Source: Streptomyces sp. TP-A0874 (GTDB lineage Bacteria; Actinomycetota; Actinomycetes; Streptomycetales; Streptomycetaceae). From it: DNA of 64,000 nt. The stretch lies in the NCBI RefSeq assembly GCF_001748085.1, contig NZ_BBZK01000004.1, positions 186,001 through 250,000 of the forward strand. Reading direction: 5' to 3'. The translations under genes and the position numbers were made by a program. The notes beneath the pieces were generated by a model that saw nothing but the letters and a program-made list of their open reading frames with translations, searched no databases and was not told where the DNA came from. Positions 17,979-26,547 of this stretch are shown here, one piece after another; the stretch's first letter is position 1, and each line of letters begins with the position of its first letter.

Positions 17979-18724
17979 TTCTGGTTGCTCCATCGGAAGG
18001 TCTTGAGGGCGAGAGCGCCGCAGACGACGGTGAAGACGAGGAGGCCGCCGCACCCGAGGAGGATGTCGCCGCCGCTCCCCTCGCCGGTGAGCGACGCGGA
18101 GACCGCGTCGTTCATGTAGCGCAGGGGCAGCGCGCGGGAGATCGCCTGGAGCCAGGACGGCATCAGGTCCAGCGGCAGGAAGGATCCGGAGAGGAACGCC
18201 ATCGGCACCATGAGGAAGTTGGCGATGGCGGCCACCGCCTCGGGGGTGTCGGCGAAGGAGCCGATGAGTACGCCGATGGTGAGGAAGGCGGTGATGCCGA
18301 GTACCAGGACGGGTACCGTCAGCGCCCAGCGACCGCCGACGTCCAGCCCGAACATGAGCGCCACGGCCACGAACACCACGGCCTGCACGGCGCCGACGGC
18401 GAGGGCGATCACATAGCGGGAGGCCAGCACGGTGGGCAGTCCGGTGGGGGTCAGTCTGATCAGCCGCAGCAGGTCGTCGCGCCGCCACTGCATCAGGGTG
18501 AACGCCACCCCGAACACCGCGGCGTTGGCCACGCCCCAGGACATGACGCCCGGGGCGATGTAGGAGATGTAGGGCCGTCCGCTCTGCTCCACGTCCTGTC
18601 CGCTGAAGATCAGCCCGAACACGACCAGGAAGAGCAGCGGGAAGGCGAAGGTGAAGAACAAGGTGGCCTTGTCCCGGATCTGGGCTCGGTATCCGGCCCC
18701 GGTCAGTGCTGCGTAGGCGCTCAT
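17975..18724 (-). CDS. ABC-2 type transporter permease, 249 aa
   Basis: Six hydrophobic segments in the arrangement of ABC-2 drug and peptide exporters, with TLFFTFAFPLLFLVVFGLIFSG as the first. It starts by ATGA overlap with the ATPase gene and ends by overlap with the YcaO gene. With the ATPase it should export the mature peptide, and may give self-protection. Confidence 0.88.
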   Translation of the reverse strand: MSAYAALTGAGYRAQIRDKATLFFTFAFPLLFLVVFGLIFSGQDVEQSGRPYISYIAPGVMSWGVANAAVFGVAFTLMQWRRDDLLRLIRLTPTGLPTVLASRYVIALAVGAVQAVVFVAVALMFGLDVGGRWALTVPVLVLGITAFLTIGVLIGSFADTPEAVAAIANFLMVPMAFLSGSFLPLDLMPSWLQAISRALPLRYMNDAVSASLTGEGSGGDILLGCGGLLVFTVVCGALALKTFRWSNQK

Positions 18725-19740
18725 GCGGGCTGCTCCGTGTCGTTGTCGTGGTTCTCGGGGCCGTCGTTCCCGTGCCGGCCGCCGTCAGACCCGTGTTCGC
18801 CGCTGGAGGAGGTGAGTTCGAGGTAGACGTCCTCAAGGGTCGCGGTGTGGGTCCGGATGTCGTCCAGGCCGGTGATGGCGTCGAGCGCGCTGAGCACCTT
18901 GCCCGAGACCCTGGTCTCCAGCACCAGGGATCCGCCCTCGACGGTGGCCCGGTCGACCCCGGGCAGCTCCAGGGCCTTCTCGACGCTGATCCGTCCGGAC
19001 GGCAGCAGCAGCCGGGTCGCCGCCCCGGTGGCGCTGACGAGGTGGTGCGGGGAGTCGAGGGCGGCGACGGAACCGTCCACCAGGATGGCCACCCGGTCGC
19101 AGAGGGCCTCGGCCTCGTCGAGGTGGTGGGTGGTGTAGACGATGGTGCGGCCCTGGCTCCTGAGGTCTCGGAGCACCTGCCACAGGTCGCGCCGGGCCTG
19201 CGGGTCCAGGGCGGCGGTCGGCTCGTCCAGGAAGATCAACTCTGGTTCGTGGACGAGGGCGGAGGCGATGGCGAGCCGCTGGCGCCGCCCACCGGAGAGG
19301 TTCTCCACCATGACGTCGGGCTGGTCGGACAGGCCGACGCTCTCCAGTGCCCGGTCCGCCGCGTCGGCGCCCGCGCCGTACAGTGCGGCGACGGTACGCA
19401 GGTGTTCTCGGGCGGTCTGCCGTACGAAGAAGGCGGAGGACTGCGTCTGGACGCCCATTCGGGGCAGCAGCGCGACGTTCCGCGGCCAGGGCGACTGGCC
19501 GAGCACGGTGACGGTGCCTGAGTCGGCCTCGCGGAGGCCTTCCATGATCTCCAGCAGGGTGGTCTTGCCCGCGCCGTTGGGACCGAGGAGGCCGAAGAAC
19601 TCGCCCCGGCGCACCTCCAGGGATACCCCCCGCAGCGCCTCGTGGTCGCCGTAGCGCTTGCGCACCTCGCCGACGGCTATCGCCGTGTCCTCCGCCGCTG
19701 TCGGGTGGCGCCCGTCTTGGAGGGCCCTTGCGTCGGTCAT
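18721..19740 (-). CDS. ABC transporter ATP-binding protein, DrrA-like, 339 aa
   Basis: Walker A GPNGAGKTTLLEI, signature LSGGRRQRLAIA, Walker B LIFLDEPTAALDP and the switch His in VYTTHHLDEAE are all present. The C-terminal extension is as in the DrrA/CcmA class of exporters. The start at 19740 has AGAGGAG upstream. It pairs with the following ABC-2 permease as the RiPP cluster's exporter or immunity pump. Confidence 0.92.
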   Translation of the reverse strand: MTDARALQDGRHPTAAEDTAIAVGEVRKRYGDHEALRGVSLEVRRGEFFGLLGPNGAGKTTLLEIMEGLREADSGTVTVLGQSPWPRNVALLPRMGVQTQSSAFFVRQTAREHLRTVAALYGAGADAADRALESVGLSDQPDVMVENLSGGRRQRLAIASALVHEPELIFLDEPTAALDPQARRDLWQVLRDLRSQGRTIVYTTHHLDEAEALCDRVAILVDGSVAALDSPHHLVSATGAATRLLLPSGRISVEKALELPGVDRATVEGGSLVLETRVSGKVLSALDAITGLDDIRTHTATLEDVYLELTSSSGEHGSDGGRHGNDGPENHDNDTEQPA

Positions 19741-19850
19741 GTGTTCCGTGCTCCTCTGTCGCCTGTCTCTGGCGCTCGTTCAGCCGCATGTGGACGGTGG
19801 TCGGATGCGGTTCGGCGGTCGTCGGGTGGTGCTGGTTGTCGGGCCTCCGG

Positions 19851-20969
19851 TCAAGAGGCCAACAGCAGATAGAGGACTGTTACCAGACTTGCCAGCATGA
19901 TGCCGACCAGGACGGTGGAACCGATGCCGTAGGCGGTGTAGAGAGTCCGCGCCCGGGCCGGGTAGGCCGCCGCGGCCGTTCGGTCCCGCAACCGCAGGCG
20001 GAGGTAACGACCGCTCTCCGGTGCGTAGTTCGACACCCGCAGAGCATGTCCGAGCATGGTGTAGCCGTCCAGCGGGGGCAGCGGCACCAGGTTCACCAGG
20101 GCCTGGGCGCTGCCCAGCAGCAGCAGTCCGGAGAGCACCCTGCGGGTCGGGTCGCCCGGTGACAGGGCGGCCCACCAGCCGAGGAACGGCAGCAGGAACA
20201 GCAGGTTCATGAAGGCGCCGGCGCCGGCGATGACGAGTTGCCGTCGGCGGTGGCTGAGGTAGACGTAGTTGTCGACCCGGCAGTACATGATGGCCATCGG
20301 AAGCTGCCAGCGCAGCCCGATCTCGCCGACGCCCGCACCGTAGTGGCGCGCCGCCACGCCGTGGGCGAGTTCGTGGAGGGCGGTGCTCAGCCACAGCAGG
20401 GTGCAGACGGCCAGCAGTGCGACCGGCTGCCGGAAGAGCCAGTGGGTGTCCGCGCCCAGCTCGTCGAGGTGGGTGGCGAGCAGCGCCTCCATGCCGACGG
20501 TGAGCACCAGCAGGGGCAGCAGGACGCTCCGGCGGAGCAGCGGCCGGAGGGCGGCGTGGAGTCGGTCGGTGCTCGCCGCGGCGTCGGCGACCAGCCGCAC
20601 CCGGCCCTTCAGCAGGTTGCCCTCGACCGTGCGGCTCGCCTTCGCCGGCTCGGCGGGGGCGGCCGGCTCGGGCCCGCCGGCCAGCAGCCCCCGGGTGCCG
20701 AGCAGTCCGAGCAGCTGCTGCCAGTTCGCCGCGCCGAGACGCCTGCCGAAGGTCTCCGCGTACTCCGCGCCGATCTCCTCCAGGCTCCGTGCACCGTCCA
20801 GCCGGGAGATCAGGAAGTGCTCCTTGGGACCGACCTCGAAGGCCGTGCCGGAGAGCGGGTCCCGGATCAGGTGGACGGTGGCGGCGCCCCTCAGCAGCGC
20901 GGGGCTCACCAACACCTCGGAGCGCAGGGCCGGCCGGTACGCGAAGAGCCCGGCGGTATCGGCGGTCAT
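19851..20969 (-). CDS. M50 zinc metalloprotease with N-terminal PqqD-like domain, 372 aa
   Basis: Membrane protein. Residues about 8-95 look like a PqqD/RRE-type winged helix (acidic, ending LLGTRGLLAGG), the fold used to bind RiPP leaders. After a linker come several membrane segments with the zinc site HELAH at 199-203 and a second ligand region LVPLPPLDGYTMLGHA, the intramembrane-protease pattern. It overlaps the dehydratase gene by 4 nt. It probably removes the leader or couples cleavage to export; no other protease is in the cluster. Similar M50 proteins exist in bacteriocin loci such as YydH-type systems. Role is inferred. Confidence 0.8.
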   Translation of the reverse strand: MTADTAGLFAYRPALRSEVLVSPALLRGAATVHLIRDPLSGTAFEVGPKEHFLISRLDGARSLEEIGAEYAETFGRRLGAANWQQLLGLLGTRGLLAGGPEPAAPAEPAKASRTVEGNLLKGRVRLVADAAASTDRLHAALRPLLRRSVLLPLLVLTVGMEALLATHLDELGADTHWLFRQPVALLAVCTLLWLSTALHELAHGVAARHYGAGVGEIGLRWQLPMAIMYCRVDNYVYLSHRRRQLVIAGAGAFMNLLFLLPFLGWWAALSPGDPTRRVLSGLLLLGSAQALVNLVPLPPLDGYTMLGHALRVSNYAPESGRYLRLRLRDRTAAAAYPARARTLYTAYGIGSTVLVGIMLASLVTVLYLLLAS

Positions 20970-22153
20970 CGCCGCACCGCCGCCGTGGCGCCGCCCGCCC
21001 CCTCCGCCGGGGTCCGGCTTCCGGTGGCCGCGCCGTCGCCGGCGGTCCCGGTCCCGGCGGACTCGCCAGCCTCGGTGTCCGCGCGCAGTGTCCGGCCCAG
21101 CACGTGGGAAAGGTAGGCCTCGTCGCGGATCGTCACATGGAGCCGGTTGTTGGTCATGTGCATGTATGGCGAGAGCAGCAGCGGCAGCGCCACCGCGGGA
21201 TCGGTGACCTGCTCGTCCCGGGTGCCGTCCCAGGAACGGAAGACCAGGTCCCCGCGGTCCGCCAGGGTGACGGCCCGTTCCCGCAGTTCCAGGCAGTGCT
21301 CCGCCCAGCCGCGCAGGAACGCCGGCAGGGCGGGGCCGCTCTCCCCCGCCGGGGCGGTGCCGGCGGAGCGGGCGGCCTCCACGGCGCGCCGGATCTCCCG
21401 GAAGCGGCGCTGCAGACCCGGCGCGGTCTCCGCGTAGTTGCGGTCGTACTCCTCGCTGCCGATGAAGCCGGTGCCGGGGAACGCCTTGTGCCAGAACTCG
21501 TAGTAGCGGTCGAGGTAGTCCGCCAGCTCCCCGGTGTCCGGCAGGAAGCAACTGGACATCACCATCATCAGCTGCGCCGAGGTGCCCAGCAGGACCGTGC
21601 GCAGATGGAGGTTCATGGTGCGGAAGGCGTCCATGACGAGATCGCTGGAGTGGGCGAAGTGCCATTCGGCGAGCTCGATGCCGGCGGGGCCGCCGTACTT
21701 CCCGTACTCGGGCTCGTAGGGCTCGTAGGAGCGGGAGTTGTTCGGCCGGAGGTTCATCTTGCCGTCCGGACCGAGGAAGCTCCCGCGGTCGCCCTCGGGG
21801 AACTCGATCTCGAAGAGCGTGTTGTAGAACTCGTTGAGGAACCCGGCGTCGACCTCGTACAGCGCCGGTCGGGTCCGCAGGAAGTGGTCGATGGCCTCCT
21901 CGGCCCGGCGGCGCACCTCGGGGGTGTCGGCCGCGGTGGCCGGTTTCAGCCGGAGCCTGACGTGCGGTCCTTCGAGCCAGTAGTTGATGAAGAAGTGGCC
22001 GTCGATCAGCCCGTCCGCTCGCAGGCCCCTGATCAGCGGCTGGACGCAGTTGACCAGCATCGGCTGCGGGTTGGCCGCGTAGAAGACGTGCAGCGCCTGC
22101 CACTCGCCGGCCGCGTCGGCCGGCTGCGGAGCGCTGGTGGTGGGCTCGGACAT
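20966..22153 (-). CDS. LanB-type elimination protein (thiopeptide-type bacteriocin biosynthesis), 395 aa
   Basis: Corresponds to the separate C-terminal half of split LanB dehydratases (SpaB_C-like). The segment FFINYWLEGPHVRLRLK matches the conserved WFFIRYxxxGPHLRLR of the glutamate-elimination domain. It should remove glutamate from glutamylated Ser/Thr, giving dehydroalanine or dehydrobutyrine. The related thiopeptide [4+2] pyridine synthases share this fold, so the alternative cannot be excluded. But only one such protein is present, and a dehydratase half is required. Gene order directly after the glutamylation half supports elimination. Confidence 0.85.
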   Translation of the reverse strand: MSEPTTSAPQPADAAGEWQALHVFYAANPQPMLVNCVQPLIRGLRADGLIDGHFFINYWLEGPHVRLRLKPATAADTPEVRRRAEEAIDHFLRTRPALYEVDAGFLNEFYNTLFEIEFPEGDRGSFLGPDGKMNLRPNNSRSYEPYEPEYGKYGGPAGIELAEWHFAHSSDLVMDAFRTMNLHLRTVLLGTSAQLMMVMSSCFLPDTGELADYLDRYYEFWHKAFPGTGFIGSEEYDRNYAETAPGLQRRFREIRRAVEAARSAGTAPAGESGPALPAFLRGWAEHCLELRERAVTLADRGDLVFRSWDGTRDEQVTDPAVALPLLLSPYMHMTNNRLHVTIRDEAYLSHVLGRTLRADTEAGESAGTGTAGDGAATGSRTPAEGAGGATAAVRR

Positions 22154-22154
22154 C

Positions 22155-24860
22155 TCAGTCGTCCTTCGTCCGTCGGGGTGAGGTGAAGGTCTCCACGGCG
22201 AGCTCCGCCACGTGGCCGCCCCGCTCGGAGCGCACGTGCAGCCCGTCGTGCCCGGGGAGCATCTCCCGCAGCACGACCCGGTCGTCGGGCTCCTTGAGCA
22301 GCGCCTCGAAGGCGCTCAGCGAGAGCGGGCTGTCGAAGTCGACGTACTGGGGCTTGGCCCCCGCGCCGCCCATCGGCCCGCCGGAGACGGTCGCGAAGAC
22401 CTGGTCCGGCAGCCGGTGGAGGCGCCGCCAGCGCTGCCAGTCGAGGAACCGTTCCTCGTCCGTGCCGCCGGACCGGCCGCCGGGCAGCTCCCCAGCGGTC
22501 GTGCTCCAACTGCGGCGACTGAGCACGAGCGAGCCGTGCCGCACCCGCGGCCGGCGGGTCACCCCGGCCGTGGCCTCGCCCTCCGGCACCCCGGCCCACA
22601 CGTCGATCGGGGCCATCGAGGTGGGTGAGAGCAGCAGCAGGGTGCGGGGGATCTCCGGGAGCGCCAGCGGCACCAGGTAGCCGAGGTAGGCGGGGATGAC
22701 CTCGCGGTCCAGGCGGCGGGAGCGGAGCACCAGCCGGTCGGCCTCCGCGTCGTGCTCGAGGTACAGGTCGTCGAGGTGGATGCGGTACTCCTCCGGCACG
22801 GTGCTGACCTCGCCGGGGCAGACGATCTCGTAGTCGGTGAGCCGGCCGTGCAGGTTGAGGTTGCTGGTGACGACCCCGCCGGTGATCTCCGCGAGCACCG
22901 CGCCTTCCGGGGCGACGGCCGCGGACTCGGCGCGCAGTTCCTCGGACAGTCCGCCGCCCCGCGGCGGGTCGTAGACGTGGGTGAAGCGGCTGAAGGGGAA
23001 GGAGAGTCCGCCGTAGGACCGGTTGAGCACCGTCAGCGCCTCACCGCCCTCCCTGGCCAGCTGGATGTGGTGCGACTGGGGCGCGAAGCCGGATGCCACA
23101 TCGCGCAGTTCCTCCGCCACCTCGCCGAGGAGCCGTTCGCCGACGCGGATCTCCTCGGCCTCCCCGCGGTTCTCCCACAGCTCCCGCATCCGGGTGACGA
23201 AGGTGCGCCGTGCGGAGTCGAGCGCCCGGATCCGGGGGAGGTTGAGCCAGTTCTCCTCGGGGACGTACTCGCCCCGGTCGTCGAACGGCCGCCGTTTGGA
23301 GGTGAAGGAGAGGTACTGGTCGAAGAAGTCCTCGTGGAAGTCGTGCACCAGCCCCAGGAGGTCCTCGCAGCGCCCTCCCCGGCCGTACCGGGCGACGAAG
23401 AAGCCCTGGAACGTCACGCGCTGCGGCAGCGTCAGGTCGAAGGCGGGCAGGACGCGTTCGACCCTGCGGAGGTCTCCGCCGTCCTGGCCGGTCCACGACT
23501 CGAGGCCGCAGCTCAGCCTGGAGCCCGCGCTGACGTCCTCGTAGAGCAGGGTCTGCGGGAGGGTCGCCTGTTCCGCTCCCAGCTCCCGCTGGAGTCCGTG
23601 GAGCCCCGCGCGGAGCCGGTCCAGCACGGCCACCCGCTCGGCGGGCCCGGCCGCGGGGAAGCGCTCCACCTCCTGGATCGGCCCGTCGAGCAGTTCGGCG
23701 GCGCGGTCCGCCCAGGGCCGCCCGACGGCGCGCAGCGCGTCGCGGAAGGAGCGCAGCGGGTCGGGGCTGTGCACGTCGGTGTCCAGGCAGGGCACCCGCA
23801 CCATGCCCAGTTGCAGCAGCGCGGCCACGTAGGTCTCGCACTGCTCTCGGTCGGCGTCGTGCTCGGCGCCCAGCCAGTCGACCAGTTCGTGGTACCTGAG
23901 TTCCGGGCGGTCGTCGAACAGGCCCAGCAGCCGGTCCAGGGTGCCGCTGCGGCGCAGGAAGAACAGCCGGTCCTTCACGGAGTCGAAGGTGACGGCGGTG
24001 GCGTCGTCGCCGGCGGTCACCCAGCGGCGCACATAGCGGATGCGGTCGTCCTCCCGGCCCCATCCGGAGGCGAGGCGGACCGGCAGGTCGGCGCGCCGCT
24101 CCCGGTCCTGCATGATCAGTTCCGCGAGTCGGGCCAGCACCACGACGTTGAGCCGTACATGGCTCGACCAGTCCCCGGCCACGCTGACGGCGGCGTCGGG
24201 ACCCTCGCCGAAGGTGCCGGTGGCCACCGCGGTGAAGGTGCTGAAGGGGCTGGTCTTGCAGGCGGTGCGGTACACGTAGGAGAGGACCGAGCGTTCGATC
24301 TTCCGCATCCGCTTGTCCGGACGCCCGCCGGCGGCGCTCTTGCGGACGTAGGCGTCGAGTTGGCGGTCGAGGGTGGGCGAGGCCAGCAGCAGCCCGAGGC
24401 GCAACCGGTCCTCGGCCAGCAGGTCGCGGAGCGCGTCGCGGCTGCGGTGCAGGTCGGCCTCGATCAGCCCGGCCCCTTCGGAGCGGAGCTTCTCCAGGTG
24501 CCTGCGGTCCCGCAGCCAGTCGGCGAGGCGCTCGGCGACTGGCTGGTCGAGCTCTTCGACCAGCCGCAGGGCCGATTCCGGGTCCCCGGGCAGGCGGTTG
24601 TTGAAGACCTGCCTACGGAGGTTCAGCAGCGCCCGCCGCCCGGCCTCCTCGGTCCCCTGCGCGTCGGCGGCGGGGACCAGGTCGTGCAGGAGGTCGCTGA
24701 GTTCGGCGCCTCGGGCGCGCAGGCTGTCCTCGGCCGTCAGCACCTCGTCGGCCCAGCGGCGGCTGTCCGGGCAGCGCAGCCCGTGGATGGACTCGGCCGG
24801 CAGGCCGGCGACGCGCAACATGAACCGGCGGCCGGGCTTCCAGGTCGTCTGGGGGGTCAT
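22155..24860 (-). CDS. LanB glutamylation subunit (split lantibiotic dehydratase), 901 aa
   Basis: Uses glutamyl-tRNA to glutamylate Ser/Thr side chains of the precursor. The family block RKIERSVLSYVYRTACKTSPFS and a later SDLLHD/GLRCP start region fit Lant_dehydr_N. It is long enough for the whole glutamylation half, while the elimination half is the next gene, as in goadsporin and thiopeptide systems. ATG at 24860 is chosen because GAGGGA lies 7 nt upstream; ATG at 24875 has no ribosome site. Confidence 0.88.
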   Translation of the reverse strand: MTPQTTWKPGRRFMLRVAGLPAESIHGLRCPDSRRWADEVLTAEDSLRARGAELSDLLHDLVPAADAQGTEEAGRRALLNLRRQVFNNRLPGDPESALRLVEELDQPVAERLADWLRDRRHLEKLRSEGAGLIEADLHRSRDALRDLLAEDRLRLGLLLASPTLDRQLDAYVRKSAAGGRPDKRMRKIERSVLSYVYRTACKTSPFSTFTAVATGTFGEGPDAAVSVAGDWSSHVRLNVVVLARLAELIMQDRERRADLPVRLASGWGREDDRIRYVRRWVTAGDDATAVTFDSVKDRLFFLRRSGTLDRLLGLFDDRPELRYHELVDWLGAEHDADREQCETYVAALLQLGMVRVPCLDTDVHSPDPLRSFRDALRAVGRPWADRAAELLDGPIQEVERFPAAGPAERVAVLDRLRAGLHGLQRELGAEQATLPQTLLYEDVSAGSRLSCGLESWTGQDGGDLRRVERVLPAFDLTLPQRVTFQGFFVARYGRGGRCEDLLGLVHDFHEDFFDQYLSFTSKRRPFDDRGEYVPEENWLNLPRIRALDSARRTFVTRMRELWENRGEAEEIRVGERLLGEVAEELRDVASGFAPQSHHIQLAREGGEALTVLNRSYGGLSFPFSRFTHVYDPPRGGGLSEELRAESAAVAPEGAVLAEITGGVVTSNLNLHGRLTDYEIVCPGEVSTVPEEYRIHLDDLYLEHDAEADRLVLRSRRLDREVIPAYLGYLVPLALPEIPRTLLLLSPTSMAPIDVWAGVPEGEATAGVTRRPRVRHGSLVLSRRSWSTTAGELPGGRSGGTDEERFLDWQRWRRLHRLPDQVFATVSGGPMGGAGAKPQYVDFDSPLSLSAFEALLKEPDDRVVLREMLPGHDGLHVRSERGGHVAELAVETFTSPRRTKDD

Positions 24861-24884
24861 GGTGGATTCCCTCATCGCGGCGGT

Positions 24885-26495
24885 TCAGGCGATCTCGTAA
24901 CGGAAGTCGGCCGGTTGCGGCCGCTCGTTGCCGAGCAACATGATCAGCAGCGGCGCCTCGCCGCTGTCCTCCAGCCCCAGCCTCTCGATGAAGGAGATGT
25001 TGTCGAAGCCGAGCGCGACCCCCGCGCCCAGTCCCAGCGCGGCCGAGGTGGTGTAGAAGACCTGTGCTATCGCCCCCACCACGCCGTTGACCAGCCGGTA
25101 TCCACGGTCACCGACGGCGTCGAGTACGGCGGTGGTGCGGACGGTGGGCACGATCACCGCACCGGTCTGCTCCAGGTTGTAGTTGGAGAGGAAGTAGTTG
25201 CGCTGGAGGAACTCACCGGGCGGCCCGGGCACCACGCAGCGCAGGGTGTGCGTCGTGGGGTCGTACTCGTAGCTGCCGGGCTCGATGCCCCGGACGTGGT
25301 TGACGAAGGCGTAGAGCTTGGCCAGCTGCGGAGTGCCTTCGGGCTGGCCGTCGCCGCCGAGCGAGGTGGCGGCGGAGGCGGCCAGGGTGCTGGCCAGTTG
25401 GGCCGCGGTCATCGGCTCGGTGGCGTCGAAGCGGCCGAAGCTGCTCCGGCGGCTGCGGAGCGCCTGGCGCACGGTGACCGGAGGCAGTCCGGCGGGCGGC
25501 AGCTCGATCGGGTCGCCGGTACCGGGGAGCGGCTCGGTCGCGGCCTCGGCCAGCGCTCCGGCGGCGGGGCGCTCGGTGGCGGCCTCGGCGGTCGCGGCGT
25601 GGATCCGCTCCAGCGTCTCGAAGGTGAGCAGGGTGCGGGACTGCTCGCTGTCGGTGTGCCGGACGGCGGCACCGCTGCGGCGCGGCTGGGCGGGCCGGGT
25701 CGGCACGTTGGCCGCGGCCCCCTCCCAGGACAGCGGGATGACGGCGAAGACGCCCTCCGCGTCCCCCTCCACGCCCAGCAGCTCGGCCAACCGCTGCTCG
25801 TCGAACCAGAGCGCCGGCTCGATCCGCAGTCCCCGGGCCCGGGCCCACATCCGCCAGGTCTGGAGCACCGCGCCGATGTCCATGCTGACGGCGTGGAAGC
25901 AGAAGCTGTTGTACTTGAAGGAGTTCTGCCAGTACTTGATGGTCAGGATGAGGAACTGGTCGGTGTCCGCGGCTCCGGGAGCTTCTCCCAGCGCCTGGCG
26001 GACTTCGCCGCTGACGTCCCCGGCGAGCAGCCGCTGCATGGCGTGCTGGGTGGTGGAGTAGAAGTGGACCCCGGGGGTGAGCGGGCCGCTGGGGCCGGAG
26101 ACCCAGTGAATGCCGGCCGGGTAGAGCCCCCCGCCGGAGGCGGTACCGCGCGACCAGTTGGCGTTGGTGTAGTGCGGGAGTGCCGCCAGGTCGGTGTTGG
26201 CCTGGACGCCGAGGCGGCGTCCGGTCAGGCCGTAGGAGTCGAGCAGCATCTCGGAGAGCAGTTCCAGGGTGAACCGCCGGTCGGCCGGCGGTGCCTGGCC
26301 CGGCAGGCAGCCCGCCGCCGTGGTCGCGGCGGGCTCGACGCCCGGGCCGGCCGCGGGCAGCGGGAAGGATTCGACACCCGGGTAGTACTTGCCCTTTCGG
26401 GGCCGGTCGGACCAGTCGGGAACGAAGTCGGCGGGCTCCATCGGGACCCGGCCGCGGTGCATGATGGCGTCCGCGTACTCGTGGGCGTATCCCAC
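24885..26495 (-). CDS. SagB-type azoline dehydrogenase, 536 aa
   Basis: FMN nitroreductase-fold enzyme that oxidises thiazolines/oxazolines to azoles. Two nitroreductase-like halves are visible: the first with LPHYTNANWSRGTASGGGLYP and the catalytic KYW/FCFHAVSMDIGA region, the second with SRRSSFGRF and a C-terminal GAIAQVFYTTSAALGLG. The GTG start at 26495 has GAGGAGG 5 nt upstream. It stands between the YcaO and dehydratase genes, as expected for a mixed azole/dehydroamino acid pathway. Confidence 0.9.
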   Translation of the reverse strand: MGYAHEYADAIMHRGRVPMEPADFVPDWSDRPRKGKYYPGVESFPLPAAGPGVEPAATTAAGCLPGQAPPADRRFTLELLSEMLLDSYGLTGRRLGVQANTDLAALPHYTNANWSRGTASGGGLYPAGIHWVSGPSGPLTPGVHFYSTTQHAMQRLLAGDVSGEVRQALGEAPGAADTDQFLILTIKYWQNSFKYNSFCFHAVSMDIGAVLQTWRMWARARGLRIEPALWFDEQRLAELLGVEGDAEGVFAVIPLSWEGAAANVPTRPAQPRRSGAAVRHTDSEQSRTLLTFETLERIHAATAEAATERPAAGALAEAATEPLPGTGDPIELPPAGLPPVTVRQALRSRRSSFGRFDATEPMTAAQLASTLAASAATSLGGDGQPEGTPQLAKLYAFVNHVRGIEPGSYEYDPTTHTLRCVVPGPPGEFLQRNYFLSNYNLEQTGAVIVPTVRTTAVLDAVGDRGYRLVNGVVGAIAQVFYTTSAALGLGAGVALGFDNISFIERLGLEDSGEAPLLIMLLGNERPQPADFRYEIA

Positions 26496-26547
26496 GGGCC
26501 CTCCTCTCTAACGGTCGGTCAGCGGTGGTGGCCGGTGGCGGGTGGGT

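Noticed and set aside
20966..22153. Calling this gene a thiopeptide pyridine synthase
   Set aside because: It shares the fold, but gene order and the need for an elimination half favour elimination; nothing seen is specific to cycloaddition.
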